Positions 51,722-60,883 of a stretch of 64,000 nt of DNA are shown here, piece after piece (the first letter of the stretch is position 1; each line of letters opens with the position of its first letter). Under the pieces are notes generated by a model. The model was given only the letters and a program-made list of their open reading frames with translations. It did no database searches and was not told the origin of the DNA. The stretch spans positions 58,216 to 122,215 of the forward strand of contig NZ_AULB01000028.1 of NCBI RefSeq assembly GCF_000425065.1, written 5' to 3'. The translations under genes were made by a program, and so were the position numbers. The stretch comes from Actinomadura rifamycini DSM 43936 (lineage in GTDB: Bacteria > Actinomycetota > Actinomycetes > Streptosporangiales > Streptosporangiaceae).

Positions 51722-51741
51722 CGTTGACGTCAGTGTCAACG
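51722..51741 (+). promoter_or_regulatory. Palindromic operator upstream of the acyl-CoA carboxylase
   Basis: CGTTGAC-GTCAGT-GTCAACG (51722-51741) has perfect 7-bp arms and lies 16 bases before the carboxylase ATG. It resembles TTGACGT...ACGTCAA sites bound by LiuR-type MerR or TetR regulators of branched-chain acyl-CoA genes. The TetR encoded directly downstream of the carboxylase is the nearest candidate binder. Confidence 0.6.
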
Positions 51742-51757
51742 TGCAGGTGAGGGCGGT

Positions 51758-54700
51758 ATGCAGGGCATCTTGGTGGCCAACCGGGGAGAGATCGCCGTCC
51801 GGATCGCCCGCGCCGCCGCGCGGCTCGGGGTGCGGGCCGTGGCCGTGCACGCGCGGGACGACGCGGGATCCCTGCACACGCGGATCGCCGATGCGGCGCA
51901 CGAGCTTCCCGGTGAGGGCGTCGCCGCCTACCTGGACGCCGAACGGCTCGTCGAGGCGGCGCGCGCGACCGGGTGCGACGCCGTCCATCCGGGCTACGGG
52001 TTCCTGAGCGAGAACGCGGGGTTCGCCCGCCGGTGCGCGGAGGACGGGCTGACGTTCATCGGCCCGCGCCCGGAGCTGCTGGAGCTGTTCGGCGACAAGG
52101 CGCGGGCGCGGGCGCTCGCGGTGGAGCTCGGCGTGCCGGTGGTTCCGGGGACGGAAGCCGCGACGACGCTCGCGGAGGCGCGGGCGTTCGCGGCGGAGCA
52201 CGGTCCCGTGATGCTCAAGGCCCTCGCGGGCGGCGGCGGTCGCGGGATGCGGGCGGTCATGCGCCCGGACGAACTGGACGAGTCGTACGAGCGGTGCCGT
52301 TCGGAGGCGCGGCAGGCGTTCGGAAGCGGCGACCTGTACGTGGAGCGGCTGCTCGCGGCGGCGCGGCACGTCGAGGTGCAGGTGGCGGGGGACGGCTCCG
52401 GGGCGGTCCGGCATCTGTGGGACCGGGACTGCAGTGTGCAGCGCCGGCACCAGAAGCTCGTGGAGGTCGCCCCGAGCCCCGGGCTGGACGCGGACCTGCG
52501 GGAACGGCTGCTCGACGCGGCCGTCCGCATGGCGGAGCACGTCCGCTACGAGGGGCTCGGCACGTTCGAGTTCCTCGTGCAGGGGGACGGGTTCTGGTTC
52601 ATCGAGGCGAACCCGCGCCTTCAGGTGGAGCACACGGTGACGGAGGAGGTCACGGGCGTCGATCTGGTGCGGGCGCAGATCAGGCTCGCGGACGGCGCGT
52701 CCCTGCGGGACGCCGGCCTCGACCGGACGCCCGAGCCGGACGGCTTCGCCGTGCAGCTCCGCGTCAACCTGGAGACGCTCGACGCCGACGGGTCGCCGCG
52801 TCCGAGTGCGGGGACGCTGCGCGCGTTCGTCCCGCCGACGGGGCCGGGGGTGCGGGTCGACACGTACGGCTACCCCGGCTACCGGACGAGCCCGCGGTAC
52901 GACTCGCTCATCGCGAAGGTCATCACGCGTGGGAGCACGTTCGGGGACGCTCTGGCTCGGGCTTACGGGGCGTTGGGCGAGTTCTATGTGGACGGGGTCT
53001 CGACCAGCATCCCGCTACTGCAGAGCCTGCTGCGGCATCCGGACGTCGCAGAGGGGAACTGGACCACGACGTTCGTGGCCGACCATCTGGCCGAGCTTCT
53101 TGAGGGCGACCACCGGCGCCTTTACTTCGACAACGGCGAACGGACCGACGGCGAAAAGGCCGTGGAACCGTCCATGGCGGTTCCGGACGGGACGGACGCG
53201 ATCGTCGCGCCCATGCAGGGCACGGTCGTCGGCCTGGAGGTCGGCGAGGGCGATCGGGTGGCGCCGGGCGCCCGGCTCATGGTCCTGGAGGCCATGAAGA
53301 TGGAGCATGTCGTCCGGGCGGGTTCGGGCGGGATCGTCCGGAAGGTCGTCGCGGTGGCCGGGGAGCTGGTCGACGAGGGCGCACCGCTGTTCTTCGTCGA
53401 GCCGGCGGACGTGGCGGGCGCGGCGGAGGAGCACGCGCCCGCGGACGACGGCTGGGCGGCCGAGGTGGAGGAGATCCACCGCCGCCGGGAGCTCGCGCAC
53501 CGGATGGGCGGGCCGGAGAAGGTGGCGCGGCAGCACGCGTCGGGCCGGCTGACCGTGCGGGAGCGCATCGGCCTGCTCGCCGACCCCGGGAGCTTCGCCG
53601 AGATCGGGGCGCTGACCGGGTTCGCCGAGCACGGCGCGGACGGGCGGCTCGCCTCGCTGCTGCCCGCGAACTTCGTGGCCGGGACGGCCCGGATCGACGG
53701 CCGCAAGGTCGTGCTGGGGGCGGACGACTTCACGGTCCGGGGCGGGTCCGGGGATGCGGCGATCCACGCCAAACAGGTGTATTCCGAGGAGTACGCGCGG
53801 GAGATGCGGCTGCCGGTCGTCCGGCTGCTGGACGGCGCGAGCGGCGGCGGCAGCGTCAAGATGGCGACGGAGGCGGGGTTCACGTACCTGCCGGTGAATC
53901 CGGCGTGGGACGCGGTGGTGGACAACATGTCGCTGGTCCCGGTGGTCGCCGCGTGCCTCGGGCCGACCGTGGGGCTCGGCGCGGCCCGGCTCGTCATGTC
54001 CCACCTGTCGGTCATGGTGGAAGGAATCGGGCAGCTCTTCACGGCCGGGCCGCCCGTCGTGCGCGGCGGCACCGGCGAGGACCTCACGAAGGAGGAGCTC
54101 GGCGGCGCCGGGATCCACCGGGGCAACGGCGCGATCGAGCGCTTCGTCCCCACCGAGGAGGCCGCGTTCGACGTCGTCCGGCGGTTCCTGTCGTACCTGC
54201 CGGGCAGCGTCTTCGAGCTTCCGCCCGTCTCCCCCGCCACCGATCCGGCCGACCGCCGCACCGACGACCTGCTGACGGCCGTCCCGCGCGACCCGCGCGC
54301 GCCGTACCGGATCGACCCGATCCTGGACGCCGTGTTCGACGCGGGCTCGGTGTTCCGGTACGCCGAGTACGGGGGCGCGACGGTCACCGCGCTGGCGCGC
54401 CTGGACGGACGCCCGGTCGGGGTGATCGCGTCGGACCCGTTCAAGGGCGCGACGATGTCGGTCGAGGGCGCGCAGGCCGTCACCCGCCTGGTGGACCTGT
54501 GCGAGACGTTCCACCTGCCGATCGTCAGCCTCACCGACCAGGCCGGGATGACGATCGGGTCGGCCGCCGAACGGCGCGCGACGATCCGGCACGGCGCGCG
54601 CGCCATCGCCGCCGTGTACCAGGCGAGGGTTCCGCAGGCCGAGCTGATCCTGCGGCGGGTGTACGGCGTGGGCGGGGCCGGGATCGTGAACCGGCACCGG

Positions 54701-54997
54701 CCCGGGCGGAGCTGGGCGTGGCCGTCGGGCGACTGGGGTTCGCTGCCGGTGCAGGGCGGGATCGAGGCGGCGTTCCGCGCGCACCTGGAGAAGGCCGACG
54801 ATCCGGAGCGGGAGCTCGAACGGCTCCGCGCGCAGCTCGCCGCGATCACTTCGCCGTTCCGGACGGCCGAGCGCTTCGGCGTCCAGGACCTCATCGACCC
54901 CCGCGACAGCCGCGCCCTGCTGTGCGACTGGGTCCGCGACGCGTACCGGCTGCTGCCCGAACTGACCGGACGTCCGTCGTTCGGCGCCCGCCCCTGA
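51758..54997 (+). CDS. Single-chain biotin-dependent acyl-CoA carboxylase (BC-BCCP-CT)
   Basis: A 1079-residue enzyme. Residues about 1-445: biotin carboxylase (VANRGEIAVRIARAAARLGV, ALAGGGGRGMRAV, FIEANPRLQVEHTVTEEVTG). About 480-550: biotinyl domain with the attachment Lys near 514 in LEAMKMEHV. About 570-1079: carboxyltransferase with a propionyl/methylcrotonyl-carboxylase look (RLLDGASGGGSVKM, GPTVGLGAARLV, LVDLCETFHLPIVSLTDQAG, RVYGVGGAGIVNRH). Separate alpha and beta chains are the rule; single-chain long-chain acyl-CoA carboxylases of this build are known from mycobacteria. Substrate unknown. A TetR follows. Confidence 0.93.
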   Translation: MQGILVANRGEIAVRIARAAARLGVRAVAVHARDDAGSLHTRIADAAHELPGEGVAAYLDAERLVEAARATGCDAVHPGYGFLSENAGFARRCAEDGLTFIGPRPELLELFGDKARARALAVELGVPVVPGTEAATTLAEARAFAAEHGPVMLKALAGGGGRGMRAVMRPDELDESYERCRSEARQAFGSGDLYVERLLAAARHVEVQVAGDGSGAVRHLWDRDCSVQRRHQKLVEVAPSPGLDADLRERLLDAAVRMAEHVRYEGLGTFEFLVQGDGFWFIEANPRLQVEHTVTEEVTGVDLVRAQIRLADGASLRDAGLDRTPEPDGFAVQLRVNLETLDADGSPRPSAGTLRAFVPPTGPGVRVDTYGYPGYRTSPRYDSLIAKVITRGSTFGDALARAYGALGEFYVDGVSTSIPLLQSLLRHPDVAEGNWTTTFVADHLAELLEGDHRRLYFDNGERTDGEKAVEPSMAVPDGTDAIVAPMQGTVVGLEVGEGDRVAPGARLMVLEAMKMEHVVRAGSGGIVRKVVAVAGELVDEGAPLFFVEPADVAGAAEEHAPADDGWAAEVEEIHRRRELAHRMGGPEKVARQHASGRLTVRERIGLLADPGSFAEIGALTGFAEHGADGRLASLLPANFVAGTARIDGRKVVLGADDFTVRGGSGDAAIHAKQVYSEEYAREMRLPVVRLLDGASGGGSVKMATEAGFTYLPVNPAWDAVVDNMSLVPVVAACLGPTVGLGAARLVMSHLSVMVEGIGQLFTAGPPVVRGGTGEDLTKEELGGAGIHRGNGAIERFVPTEEAAFDVVRRFLSYLPGSVFELPPVSPATDPADRRTDDLLTAVPRDPRAPYRIDPILDAVFDAGSVFRYAEYGGATVTALARLDGRPVGVIASDPFKGATMSVEGAQAVTRLVDLCETFHLPIVSLTDQAGMTIGSAAERRATIRHGARAIAAVYQARVPQAELILRRVYGVGGAGIVNRHRPGRSWAWPSGDWGSLPVQGGIEAAFRAHLEKADDPERELERLRAQLAAITSPFRTAERFGVQDLIDPRDSRALLCDWVRDAYRLLPELTGRPSFGARP

Positions 54998-55026
54998 CGG
55001 GAACCCGCAATACCCTGGATCGATAT

Positions 55027-55653
55027 ATGGCCAAGACACCCTGGGCGGCCCGTACCGTCCGCGAAGGCAGGGAGAGCGAGACCCGTTCCCTGCTCCTCGG
55101 CTGCGCCGCCCGGGTGTTCGGCCGGATCGGCTACGCCCGCACCACGATCGCCGACATCACCCAAGAGGCGGAGGTGTCCCGGGCCGCGTTCTACATCTAC
55201 TTCGCGTCCAAGGCCGACGTGTTCGAGGCCGTCGCCCTGCGCGTCCGGGACGCCTTCCTCGCGGCCCACGAGCTCCCCGGCGTGAACGCGGACGACCCGT
55301 ACGAGCTGGCCCGCGAGTCCAGTGCGGCCTTCCTGCGGGCCTGCACCGACAACCTCGAACTGATGACGGTGATCGAGCACCAGGCCCTCGCGGACCCCGG
55401 GATCCACGCGATCTGGCGCGAGATACGCGAACGGCCCATGCACCGCACGTCCCGGTACATCGAACGGCTGGCCGTCCAGGGCCGCGCGCGTCCCGCCGCG
55501 CCCGCCCCCGTCATCGCCGAAGCCACCTACGGGATCTTCACCCAGTTCGCCCACCACGTTGCGGCGCACCCGTCCGAGTACGACGAGACGGTAAACCACC
55601 TGACGGCGATGTACCTGCGTCTCCTGGGCATCCCCGAAGCGTCAGGGGACTAG
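55027..55653 (+). CDS. TetR-family regulator next to the carboxylase
   Basis: A 208-residue regulator. Seen: ESETRSLLLGCAARVFGRIG, the HTH RTTIADITQEAEVSRAAFYI followed by YFASKADVFEAVAL, and a C-terminal ligand domain of the kind used by fatty-acyl-CoA sensors (TRSIERL-like RTSRYIERLAVQ). It begins 29 bases after the carboxylase stop, so it is probably in the same transcript and may control it through the palindrome at 51722. Its 3' end overlaps the convergent response-regulator gene by 12 bases. Confidence 0.92.
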   Translation: MAKTPWAARTVREGRESETRSLLLGCAARVFGRIGYARTTIADITQEAEVSRAAFYIYFASKADVFEAVALRVRDAFLAAHELPGVNADDPYELARESSAAFLRACTDNLELMTVIEHQALADPGIHAIWREIRERPMHRTSRYIERLAVQGRARPAAPAPVIAEATYGIFTQFAHHVAAHPSEYDETVNHLTAMYLRLLGIPEASGD

Positions 55654-56289
55654 CCCGGTTTCGTAGGCGACGATGACCAACTGCGCCCTGTCCCGGGCAT
55701 GCAGTTTCGCCAGCAGCCGCCCCACATACGTCTTGACCGTCGCCAGGCTCAGGTGCAGATGCTCGGCGATCTCCCCGTTCGACAGGCCGCGCCCGACGAG
55801 AGCGAGCACCTCGCGCTCGCGTCCGGTCACCCCGTCGAGCCGCCGCGCCGGCGCCCGCCCCGGCTCGGGACGCCGCGCGAACTCCTCGATCAGCCGCCGC
55901 GTCACGGTCGGGGCGAGCAGGCCCTCGCCGGACGCGACGACGTGCACGGCCGCGAGCAGGTCGGCGGGCGGAACGTCCTTGAGGAGGAACCCGCTCGCCC
56001 CCGCGCGCAGCGCCGCGAACACGTAGGAGTCGAGGTCGAACATCGTCAGGATCAGGACGCGCACGTCGGTCTCCGCACGTATCCGGCGCGTGGCCTCGAT
56101 CCCGTCCGTACCGGGCATCCGGACGTCCATCAGGACGACGTCGGGACGCAGGTCGCGCGCGGCGCGCACCGCCTCGGCGCCGTCCGCCGCCTCGCCCGCG
56201 ACCGCCAGCCCCGGCGCGGTCTCGATCAGGGCGCGGAAGCCGCCCCGCAGCAGCGCCTGGTCGTCCGCGATCAGCACCCGTACGGTCAC
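55642..56289 (-). CDS. Response regulator, LuxR/NarL type (second system)
   Basis: A 215-residue regulator. Receiver: VLIADDQALLRGGFRALIET, DVVLMDVRMPGTDGIEATRR (phospho-Asp) and GASGFLLKDVPPADL. HTH: VTGREREVLALVGRGLSNGE and LSLATVKTYVGRLLAKLHAR. Its start overlaps the kinase stop by four bases. Unlike the 50707 system it is not next to a transporter; its targets are unknown. Confidence 0.94.
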   Translation of the reverse strand: MTVRVLIADDQALLRGGFRALIETAPGLAVAGEAADGAEAVRAARDLRPDVVLMDVRMPGTDGIEATRRIRAETDVRVLILTMFDLDSYVFAALRAGASGFLLKDVPPADLLAAVHVVASGEGLLAPTVTRRLIEEFARRPEPGRAPARRLDGVTGREREVLALVGRGLSNGEIAEHLHLSLATVKTYVGRLLAKLHARDRAQLVIVAYETGLVP

Positions 56290-57413
56290 GCGCCCGCTCC
56301 GCGGGCCGCCGCGTCCGCCGCGCGGGGCAGCGTCGCGACCACCCGGAACCCGCGCCCCGGCAGCGGCCCGGCCTCGAAGGACCCGCCGTACGCGGCGACG
56401 CGCTCCCGCATCCCCACCAGTCCGTGCCCGCCCGGGGCGACGGCGCCGCCGGGCCCGTCGTCGGTCACCTCGATCCGCACCATGCCCCGATCATCGTGGA
56501 CGCGCACCGCGCACCGCGCCGGGGCCGCGTGCTTGACGACGTTCGTGACCGCCTCCTGCACGATCCGGTGCACCGCGAGGCCCGCGCCGTCCGGCAGGCC
56601 GTCCGGGCACGCGATCGCCAGGTCCACCTCCACGCCCGCGGTCCGGACCTGGGCGGCGATGTCCGCGAGCCCGGCCAGGCCGGGCGCCGGCGGCTCCGAC
56701 CCGTCCCGCAGGACGCCCAGCAGCCTGCGCATCTCCACGAGCGCCTCGCGGCTGGTCGCCTCGATCACCCGCAGCGCCTCCCGCGCCTCCTCCGGCCGCT
56801 CTCCGGCGATGTGGTTGGCGATGCCGGACTTGACCGCGATGAGCCCCATGCCGTGCGTCACCACGTCGTGCATCTCGCGCGCGATGCGGAGCCGCTCGTC
56901 CATCACGATCTGCCGCTCGCGCTGCCGTTCGAGCGCCTCGGCGTCGAGCCGCCGCGACCGGACGAGCCGTCCGATCGTCCACGCCGCCGTGCAGAGCGCG
57001 GCGCCCGCCGCGGCCCATCCGGCGGCGACCGGCCAGTCCCACCTCGGGTGGACGATCTGTCCCAGCGACGTCGCGCCCAGTGCGACACCGCAGCACCACA
57101 CCAACGTCCGTCTCGAACCGCCCTGGGCGGCGACAAGGTAAAGCGCGAGCGAGACCACCACGAACGGCTCCCACAGCAGGCCCGCGACAGTGGCGGCCCC
57201 GGACAGACCCAGGCCGACCTTCAGCGCGCCCACAGGAGCCCGGCGGCGTGCGCCGAGCACGCACCCCAGCCCCAGGGCCACGAACACCGACCCCAGGAAC
57301 CACAACGTGAAGTCGTCGCGGTCTTTGAGGAGGTTGCCCGCCACGAACACGTTCGCGCCCACCACGGCGAACGCGGCGACCAGATCGAGCACGAAACCAC
57401 GGCGGCCTTTCAC
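56286..57413 (-). CDS. Sensor histidine kinase (HisKA_3 type, second system)
   Basis: A 375-residue kinase with five to six N-terminal helices and only short loops (so it probably senses within the membrane), a dimerisation domain with the His in ERLRIAREMHDVVTHGMGLI and an ATPase domain (IVQEAVTNVVKHAAPARCAV, GHGLVGMRERVAAYGG). The GTG at 57413 lies seven bases after a -10-like TACCGT, so I prefer it as a leaderless start; the frame is open to an ATG at 57449. It pairs with the overlapping response regulator. Confidence 0.9.
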   Translation of the reverse strand: MKGRRGFVLDLVAAFAVVGANVFVAGNLLKDRDDFTLWFLGSVFVALGLGCVLGARRRAPVGALKVGLGLSGAATVAGLLWEPFVVVSLALYLVAAQGGSRRTLVWCCGVALGATSLGQIVHPRWDWPVAAGWAAAGAALCTAAWTIGRLVRSRRLDAEALERQRERQIVMDERLRIAREMHDVVTHGMGLIAVKSGIANHIAGERPEEAREALRVIEATSREALVEMRRLLGVLRDGSEPPAPGLAGLADIAAQVRTAGVEVDLAIACPDGLPDGAGLAVHRIVQEAVTNVVKHAAPARCAVRVHDDRGMVRIEVTDDGPGGAVAPGGHGLVGMRERVAAYGGSFEAGPLPGRGFRVVATLPRAADAAARGAGA

Positions 57414-57569
57414 GAGGCGAACGGTATCCGCACGCCGCGCCGCGCACATCAGCCCAGTGTGGATCGTCCGTCAGGAGGAGGAACGGCCCTGAGGGCCGCC
57501 CTGGGGGGACATTCCGATCGTCCATGGCGGGCTGATTCGCCGTTGCCCTGAAAACACGACCGTTGGGGC

Positions 57570-58244
57570 ATGACCAAGACGCATTTCACGGGCGTGTCCC
57601 TCATCCTGGGGCCCGCGCTGCTCATGGCTGGGGTGCTGCTGCGCGCGCGCTATCCGTTCTTCTTTCCCGACCAGCTCGCCGCGTACGACGGTCACCCCGT
57701 CCTCATGACCGCCTCCTACAGTGCGTTCGCCGTCGGGACGATCGTCCTGTGCCCGGCCGTCCTGCACCTGACCGGCCTGAACCGGACGGCCGCGCTCGGC
57801 GGTGCGCTGACGATCGTCGGACTGTTCGCCCGGACGTTCCACGCGGGCGCCGACCACCTGGCGTTCCGGCTGGTCGACGCGCAGGGCCTCGCCACCGCGA
57901 CCGAGGCCGTCGCCGGCTCCTACACCGGCTTCCACGTGTTCCGCTACGCCTCGTTCGCGATCATCCTCGGCTGGCCGCTGCTCGCCCTCGGCGCGCACCG
58001 GGCCGGGGTCCTCGGCGCGCCCCGCGCGCTCGCCCTCGCGCTCGCGGCCGCCCTTCCCCTCGGCGTCCTGAAAGGCACCACGCCCCTGTCGGTCGCCGCG
58101 GCCGCCGGGCTCGCGGCGGCGCTCGCCCCCCTCGGGGCCCGCCTCCTGCTGGACGCCCCCCGCCCCACCTCCCGCGCCCTCGCCCGGACTGCCGCACTCG
58201 CCGCCGCCCTCGGCGCCCTCGCCTACGTCGCGTCCCTCGGCTGA
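57570..58244 (+). CDS. DUF998-like integral membrane protein
   Basis: A 224-residue protein with about six helices (GVSLILGPALLMAGVLLRAR, SAFAVGTIVLCPAVLHLTG, AALGGALTIVGLFARTFHAG, FAIILGWPLLALGAHRAGVL, LALALAAALPLGVLKGTTPL). Resemblance to DUF998-type proteins is only by layout; function unknown. No ribosome site is clear, so a leaderless message is possible. Its last 22 bases overlap the convergent gene. Confidence 0.7.
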   Translation: MTKTHFTGVSLILGPALLMAGVLLRARYPFFFPDQLAAYDGHPVLMTASYSAFAVGTIVLCPAVLHLTGLNRTAALGGALTIVGLFARTFHAGADHLAFRLVDAQGLATATEAVAGSYTGFHVFRYASFAIILGWPLLALGAHRAGVLGAPRALALALAAALPLGVLKGTTPLSVAAAAGLAAALAPLGARLLLDAPRPTSRALARTAALAAALGALAYVASLG

Positions 58245-58888
58245 GCCGCGTACGCGAGGAGGGCGGCGAACCGCCGCCACGGGAGCACGTAGGCGTTCAG
58301 GGGCGCGTACCCGGGACGGGCGAACGCGTCGATCCGCCGCAGGGCATCGGCGGCGGACGCCCGGACGGCGCCGTCCGGGTCCCCGAGCCCCGCGAGGTAC
58401 GCGCCGGCCGCCGCGCCGAGACGGTCGCGCAGGTCGGCGAGGTCGCGGGCCCGCCCGTCCGCCGCCAGGGACGCGTCCGGGAACGGCAGCCCCCGGAACC
58501 AGCGGTGCCGGTCGGCCACGGCCGCGACCAGCCCCAGCCGGGACGGCGCCGTCCGGCCGGGCCAGCGCGGCGTCGCGAACGCCGCCAGGTCGGCGGGCCG
58601 CGGCGTCCGGCGGCCCGCGGCCTTCTCGGCGCGGCGGACCGCCGCGAACGCCGCCGTCTCCGCCAGCAGCACCGACCGGCTCGCCTCCAGGACGTCGAGG
58701 GCCCGCAGCAGCGCGGGCACGTCGCGGCGGACGTCCGGCAGCGGGCGCGCGACCGCCGTGACGTACGCCCACGTCGCGTTGAAGCCCAGTGGACAGTAGC
58801 GGCCGACGGCGCAGCGGAGCGCGGCGTGCCGGGCACGCGGGTCCGCCGCCTCGTCGCGGACCCGCCGCGCGTACGTCCCGAAGCCCAC
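58223..58888 (-). CDS. Hypothetical alpha-helical protein
   Basis: A 221-residue Arg/Ala-rich soluble protein. A C-terminal segment (LAGLGDPDGAVRASAADALR) looks like a HEAT/PBS-lyase repeat, and the N-terminal part (GRYCPLGFNATWAYVTAVAR) is unfamiliar. No family recognised. It overlaps the convergent membrane-protein gene by 22 bases and is separated by 21 bases from the NmrA-like gene upstream of it. Confidence 0.6.
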   Translation of the reverse strand: MGFGTYARRVRDEAADPRARHAALRCAVGRYCPLGFNATWAYVTAVARPLPDVRRDVPALLRALDVLEASRSVLLAETAAFAAVRRAEKAAGRRTPRPADLAAFATPRWPGRTAPSRLGLVAAVADRHRWFRGLPFPDASLAADGRARDLADLRDRLGAAAGAYLAGLGDPDGAVRASAADALRRIDAFARPGYAPLNAYVLPWRRFAALLAYAAQPRDAT

Positions 58889-58909
58889 CGGGCCATCATG
58901 CCGCCTCGG

Positions 58910-59749
58910 TCAGCGGAAGGCCGCCGCGTTGCGCTCGGCCCACGCGGCGAAGGAGCGCGGCGCGCGGCCGAGGACCTCCGCGACGTGCGGGCTGATCGCG
59001 AGCTCCTCGTCCGTCGGCGCGCCCAGGATGTCGAGGGTGCCGTCGGCGACGGGCTCCGGCATGACCTGCGCCAGCCGCGCCCCGGCCTGCTCGCGGGTCA
59101 GCTCCGTGAAGGCGAGCTCGACGCCGAGGGCGGCGCCGATCGCCGCGGCCTGCTCCCGCGGGGTGACCGCCGCCGGGCCGGTCAGGACGTACGTGCGCCC
59201 GTCGTGCCGCTCGTCCCGCAGCGCGGCGACCGCGACCTCGGCGATGTCGGCGGGGTCGACCAGCGGCAGCCCCACGTCGCCGAACGGGGCCGCGACCGTC
59301 CGGTCGGCGCGGACGGTCGGGATGTGGGCGAGGGTGTTGGACGCGAAGCCGCCCGGCCGCAGGATCGTCCAGCCGAGCCCGGAGTCGCGGACGGCGTGCT
59401 CGAACTCGCGCAGCCGGGCGTGCGAGGCCGCGCGCGGCCTGGTCGCGGACGCCTGCGACGACAGCAGCACCACGCGCGGCACGCCCGCCGCCTCGATCGT
59501 CCGGACGAGCCCGCCCGGGTCGCCGGCGCCGGCGAGCAGGTCGCCGGCGGGGCAGAGGAACACCGCGCCGGCCCCGTCCAGCGCGGGACGGAGGGTCTCG
59601 GCGTCGGCCAGATCGGCCCGCACCGCCACGGCCCCCGCGGGCGCGTCGGCGATGCGCCGCGACACGGCGGTCACCTTCTCGCCCGCCCCGGTCAGCAGGC
59701 GCACCACGGTCCCGCCGACGTTCCCGGTCGCTCCGGTCACCACCATCAT
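58910..59749 (-). CDS. NmrA/NAD(P)H-binding SDR-like reductase
   Basis: A 279-residue Rossmann protein of the atypical SDR (NmrA/QOR2) group. Seen: MMVVTGATGNVGGTVVRLLT (dinucleotide loop), ALDGAGAVFLCPAGDLL, VLLSSQASATRPRAAS, GWTILRPGGFASNTLAHIPT and VDPADIAEVAVAALRD. Relatives sense redox state or reduce quinones. The divergent TetR and the palindromes between them suggest ligand-induced expression. Confidence 0.88.
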   Translation of the reverse strand: MMVVTGATGNVGGTVVRLLTGAGEKVTAVSRRIADAPAGAVAVRADLADAETLRPALDGAGAVFLCPAGDLLAGAGDPGGLVRTIEAAGVPRVVLLSSQASATRPRAASHARLREFEHAVRDSGLGWTILRPGGFASNTLAHIPTVRADRTVAAPFGDVGLPLVDPADIAEVAVAALRDERHDGRTYVLTGPAAVTPREQAAAIGAALGVELAFTELTREQAGARLAQVMPEPVADGTLDILGAPTDEELAISPHVAEVLGRAPRSFAAWAERNAAAFR

Positions 59750-59762
59750 GCCGATCTCCTCT

Positions 59763-59830
59763 GAGTCAGTTGGCTAACTAACTCGGAACCGTAGCACGTT
59801 CCCCCGGCTAGGGTTAGTCGGGTGACTGAC
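59763..59830. promoter_or_regulatory. Divergent operator region (two imperfect palindromes)
   Basis: GAGTCAGTTGG/CTAACTAACTC (59763-59784) is a 22-bp inverted repeat with two mismatches, centred in the 72-bp divergent gap. A second one, GTTAGTC-GGGT-GACTGAC (59813-59830, one mismatch), overlaps the tetR start codon. Both share the GTTAGT/AACTGA core, so the local TetR probably represses both directions. A -10-like TAGGGT (59809-59814) lies seven bases before the GTG. Confidence 0.6.
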
Positions 59831-60412
59831 TCGACCAGGTCCCGGGCGGGCGACAAGCGCCGCCGGCTGTCGGCCGCCGCCGCGCGCGTCCTGCACGAGC
59901 AGGGCGTCGAGCGCACCACCATCGCCGACATCGCGAAGGCCGCCGACGTCCCGACCGGGAACGTGTACTACTACTTCAAGACCAAGGACGACCTCGTCCA
60001 GGCCGCCCTGCACGAGCACACCGCGAACCTGACCCGGCTCACCGACCGGCTCGACGGACTGCCCGACCCCCTCGACCGCCTCAAGGGCCTGATCGACGCG
60101 TGGGTCGGCCGCCGCGACGTCGCCGCCCGCTACGGCTGCCCCACCGGCACCCTCGCCGCCGAACTCGACAAACGCCCCGAAGGCGGACTCGACGTCGAAG
60201 CCGCGAAGGCCGTCCGCGTCCTCCTCGACTGGGTCGAACGCCAGTTCCGCGAGCTCGGCCTGCCCGACCCGTCCGGTCTCGCCGTCACGCTCGTCGCCGG
60301 GTACCAGGGCATGTCCCTCCTGGCCAACGCGCTCCGCGACCCCGGCATCATGACCCGCGAAGGCGCCCGCCTCGCCCGCTGGCTCGACACGCTCCCCGCC
60401 CCGGCCGACTGA
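59822..60412 (+). CDS. TetR-family regulator divergent from the NmrA-like gene
   Basis: A 196-residue regulator with a TetR_C-type tail. Seen: the HTH TTIADIAKAADVPTGNVYYY followed by FKTKDDLVQAAL, and the C-terminal GCPTGTLAAELDKRPEGGLD plus LVAGYQGMSLLANALRDPGI. The GTG at 59822 is probably leaderless (-10 TAGGGT seven bases before). It ends six bases from a convergent gene. Confidence 0.92.
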   Translation: MTDSTRSRAGDKRRRLSAAAARVLHEQGVERTTIADIAKAADVPTGNVYYYFKTKDDLVQAALHEHTANLTRLTDRLDGLPDPLDRLKGLIDAWVGRRDVAARYGCPTGTLAAELDKRPEGGLDVEAAKAVRVLLDWVERQFRELGLPDPSGLAVTLVAGYQGMSLLANALRDPGIMTREGARLARWLDTLPAPAD

Positions 60413-60418
60413 CCGCGC

Positions 60419-60883
60419 TCACCACCCCGGCGGAAGCTCGGCGGGGCGCCGGGCCCACCACCAGCGGGCCTCCCGCCCCTCGGCCAGCGAGCGCCAGTAC
60501 TTGCCGAGCTCCTCCCCGCCGTCGTCGAACGTCACCGCGCGGTAGCGGCCGTCGAGCCTCTCCACGCAGCGCCCGACCTTGGCGCGCAGGCCCGCCGACA
60601 TGGCGTCGAGGAAGTCCTCGATCGCGTTCCTGACGGTGAGGACGTTCAGGTACTCGTACACCATGTAGTAGTCCTGCCGCCGCCAGCCGTCCTCCATGCG
60701 CCGGATCAGGTTCTCCCACATGCGCAGGCAGTTGAGGACGCCGTAGACGGGCTCGTCGGCCTGGTGTTTCCGGTCGGCGTTCTCCCGCGCGAGCTGCTGC
60801 AGATCGAGCAGCCCGATCCCCTGGACGTCCGCCAGGGTGAGCAGCCGGACCAGACGAGTCACCTCGTCCCGGCTCGCGCTCAC
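60419..60883 (-). CDS. Hypothetical helical protein, coupled to a DUF4288-like gene
   Basis: A 154-residue charged, largely helical protein (LLDLQQLARENADRKHQADE, VLNCLRMWENLIRRMEDGWR, RRQDYYMVYEYLNVLTVRNA) with a Trp-rich end (REARWWWARRPAELPPGW). No family recognised. Its GTG shares four bases (GTGA) with the stop of the gene ahead, so the two are co-translated; pairs like this in actinomycetes are sometimes immunity-like, but nothing here proves that. Confidence 0.6.
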   Translation of the reverse strand: MSASRDEVTRLVRLLTLADVQGIGLLDLQQLARENADRKHQADEPVYGVLNCLRMWENLIRRMEDGWRRQDYYMVYEYLNVLTVRNAIEDFLDAMSAGLRAKVGRCVERLDGRYRAVTFDDGGEELGKYWRSLAEGREARWWWARRPAELPPGW

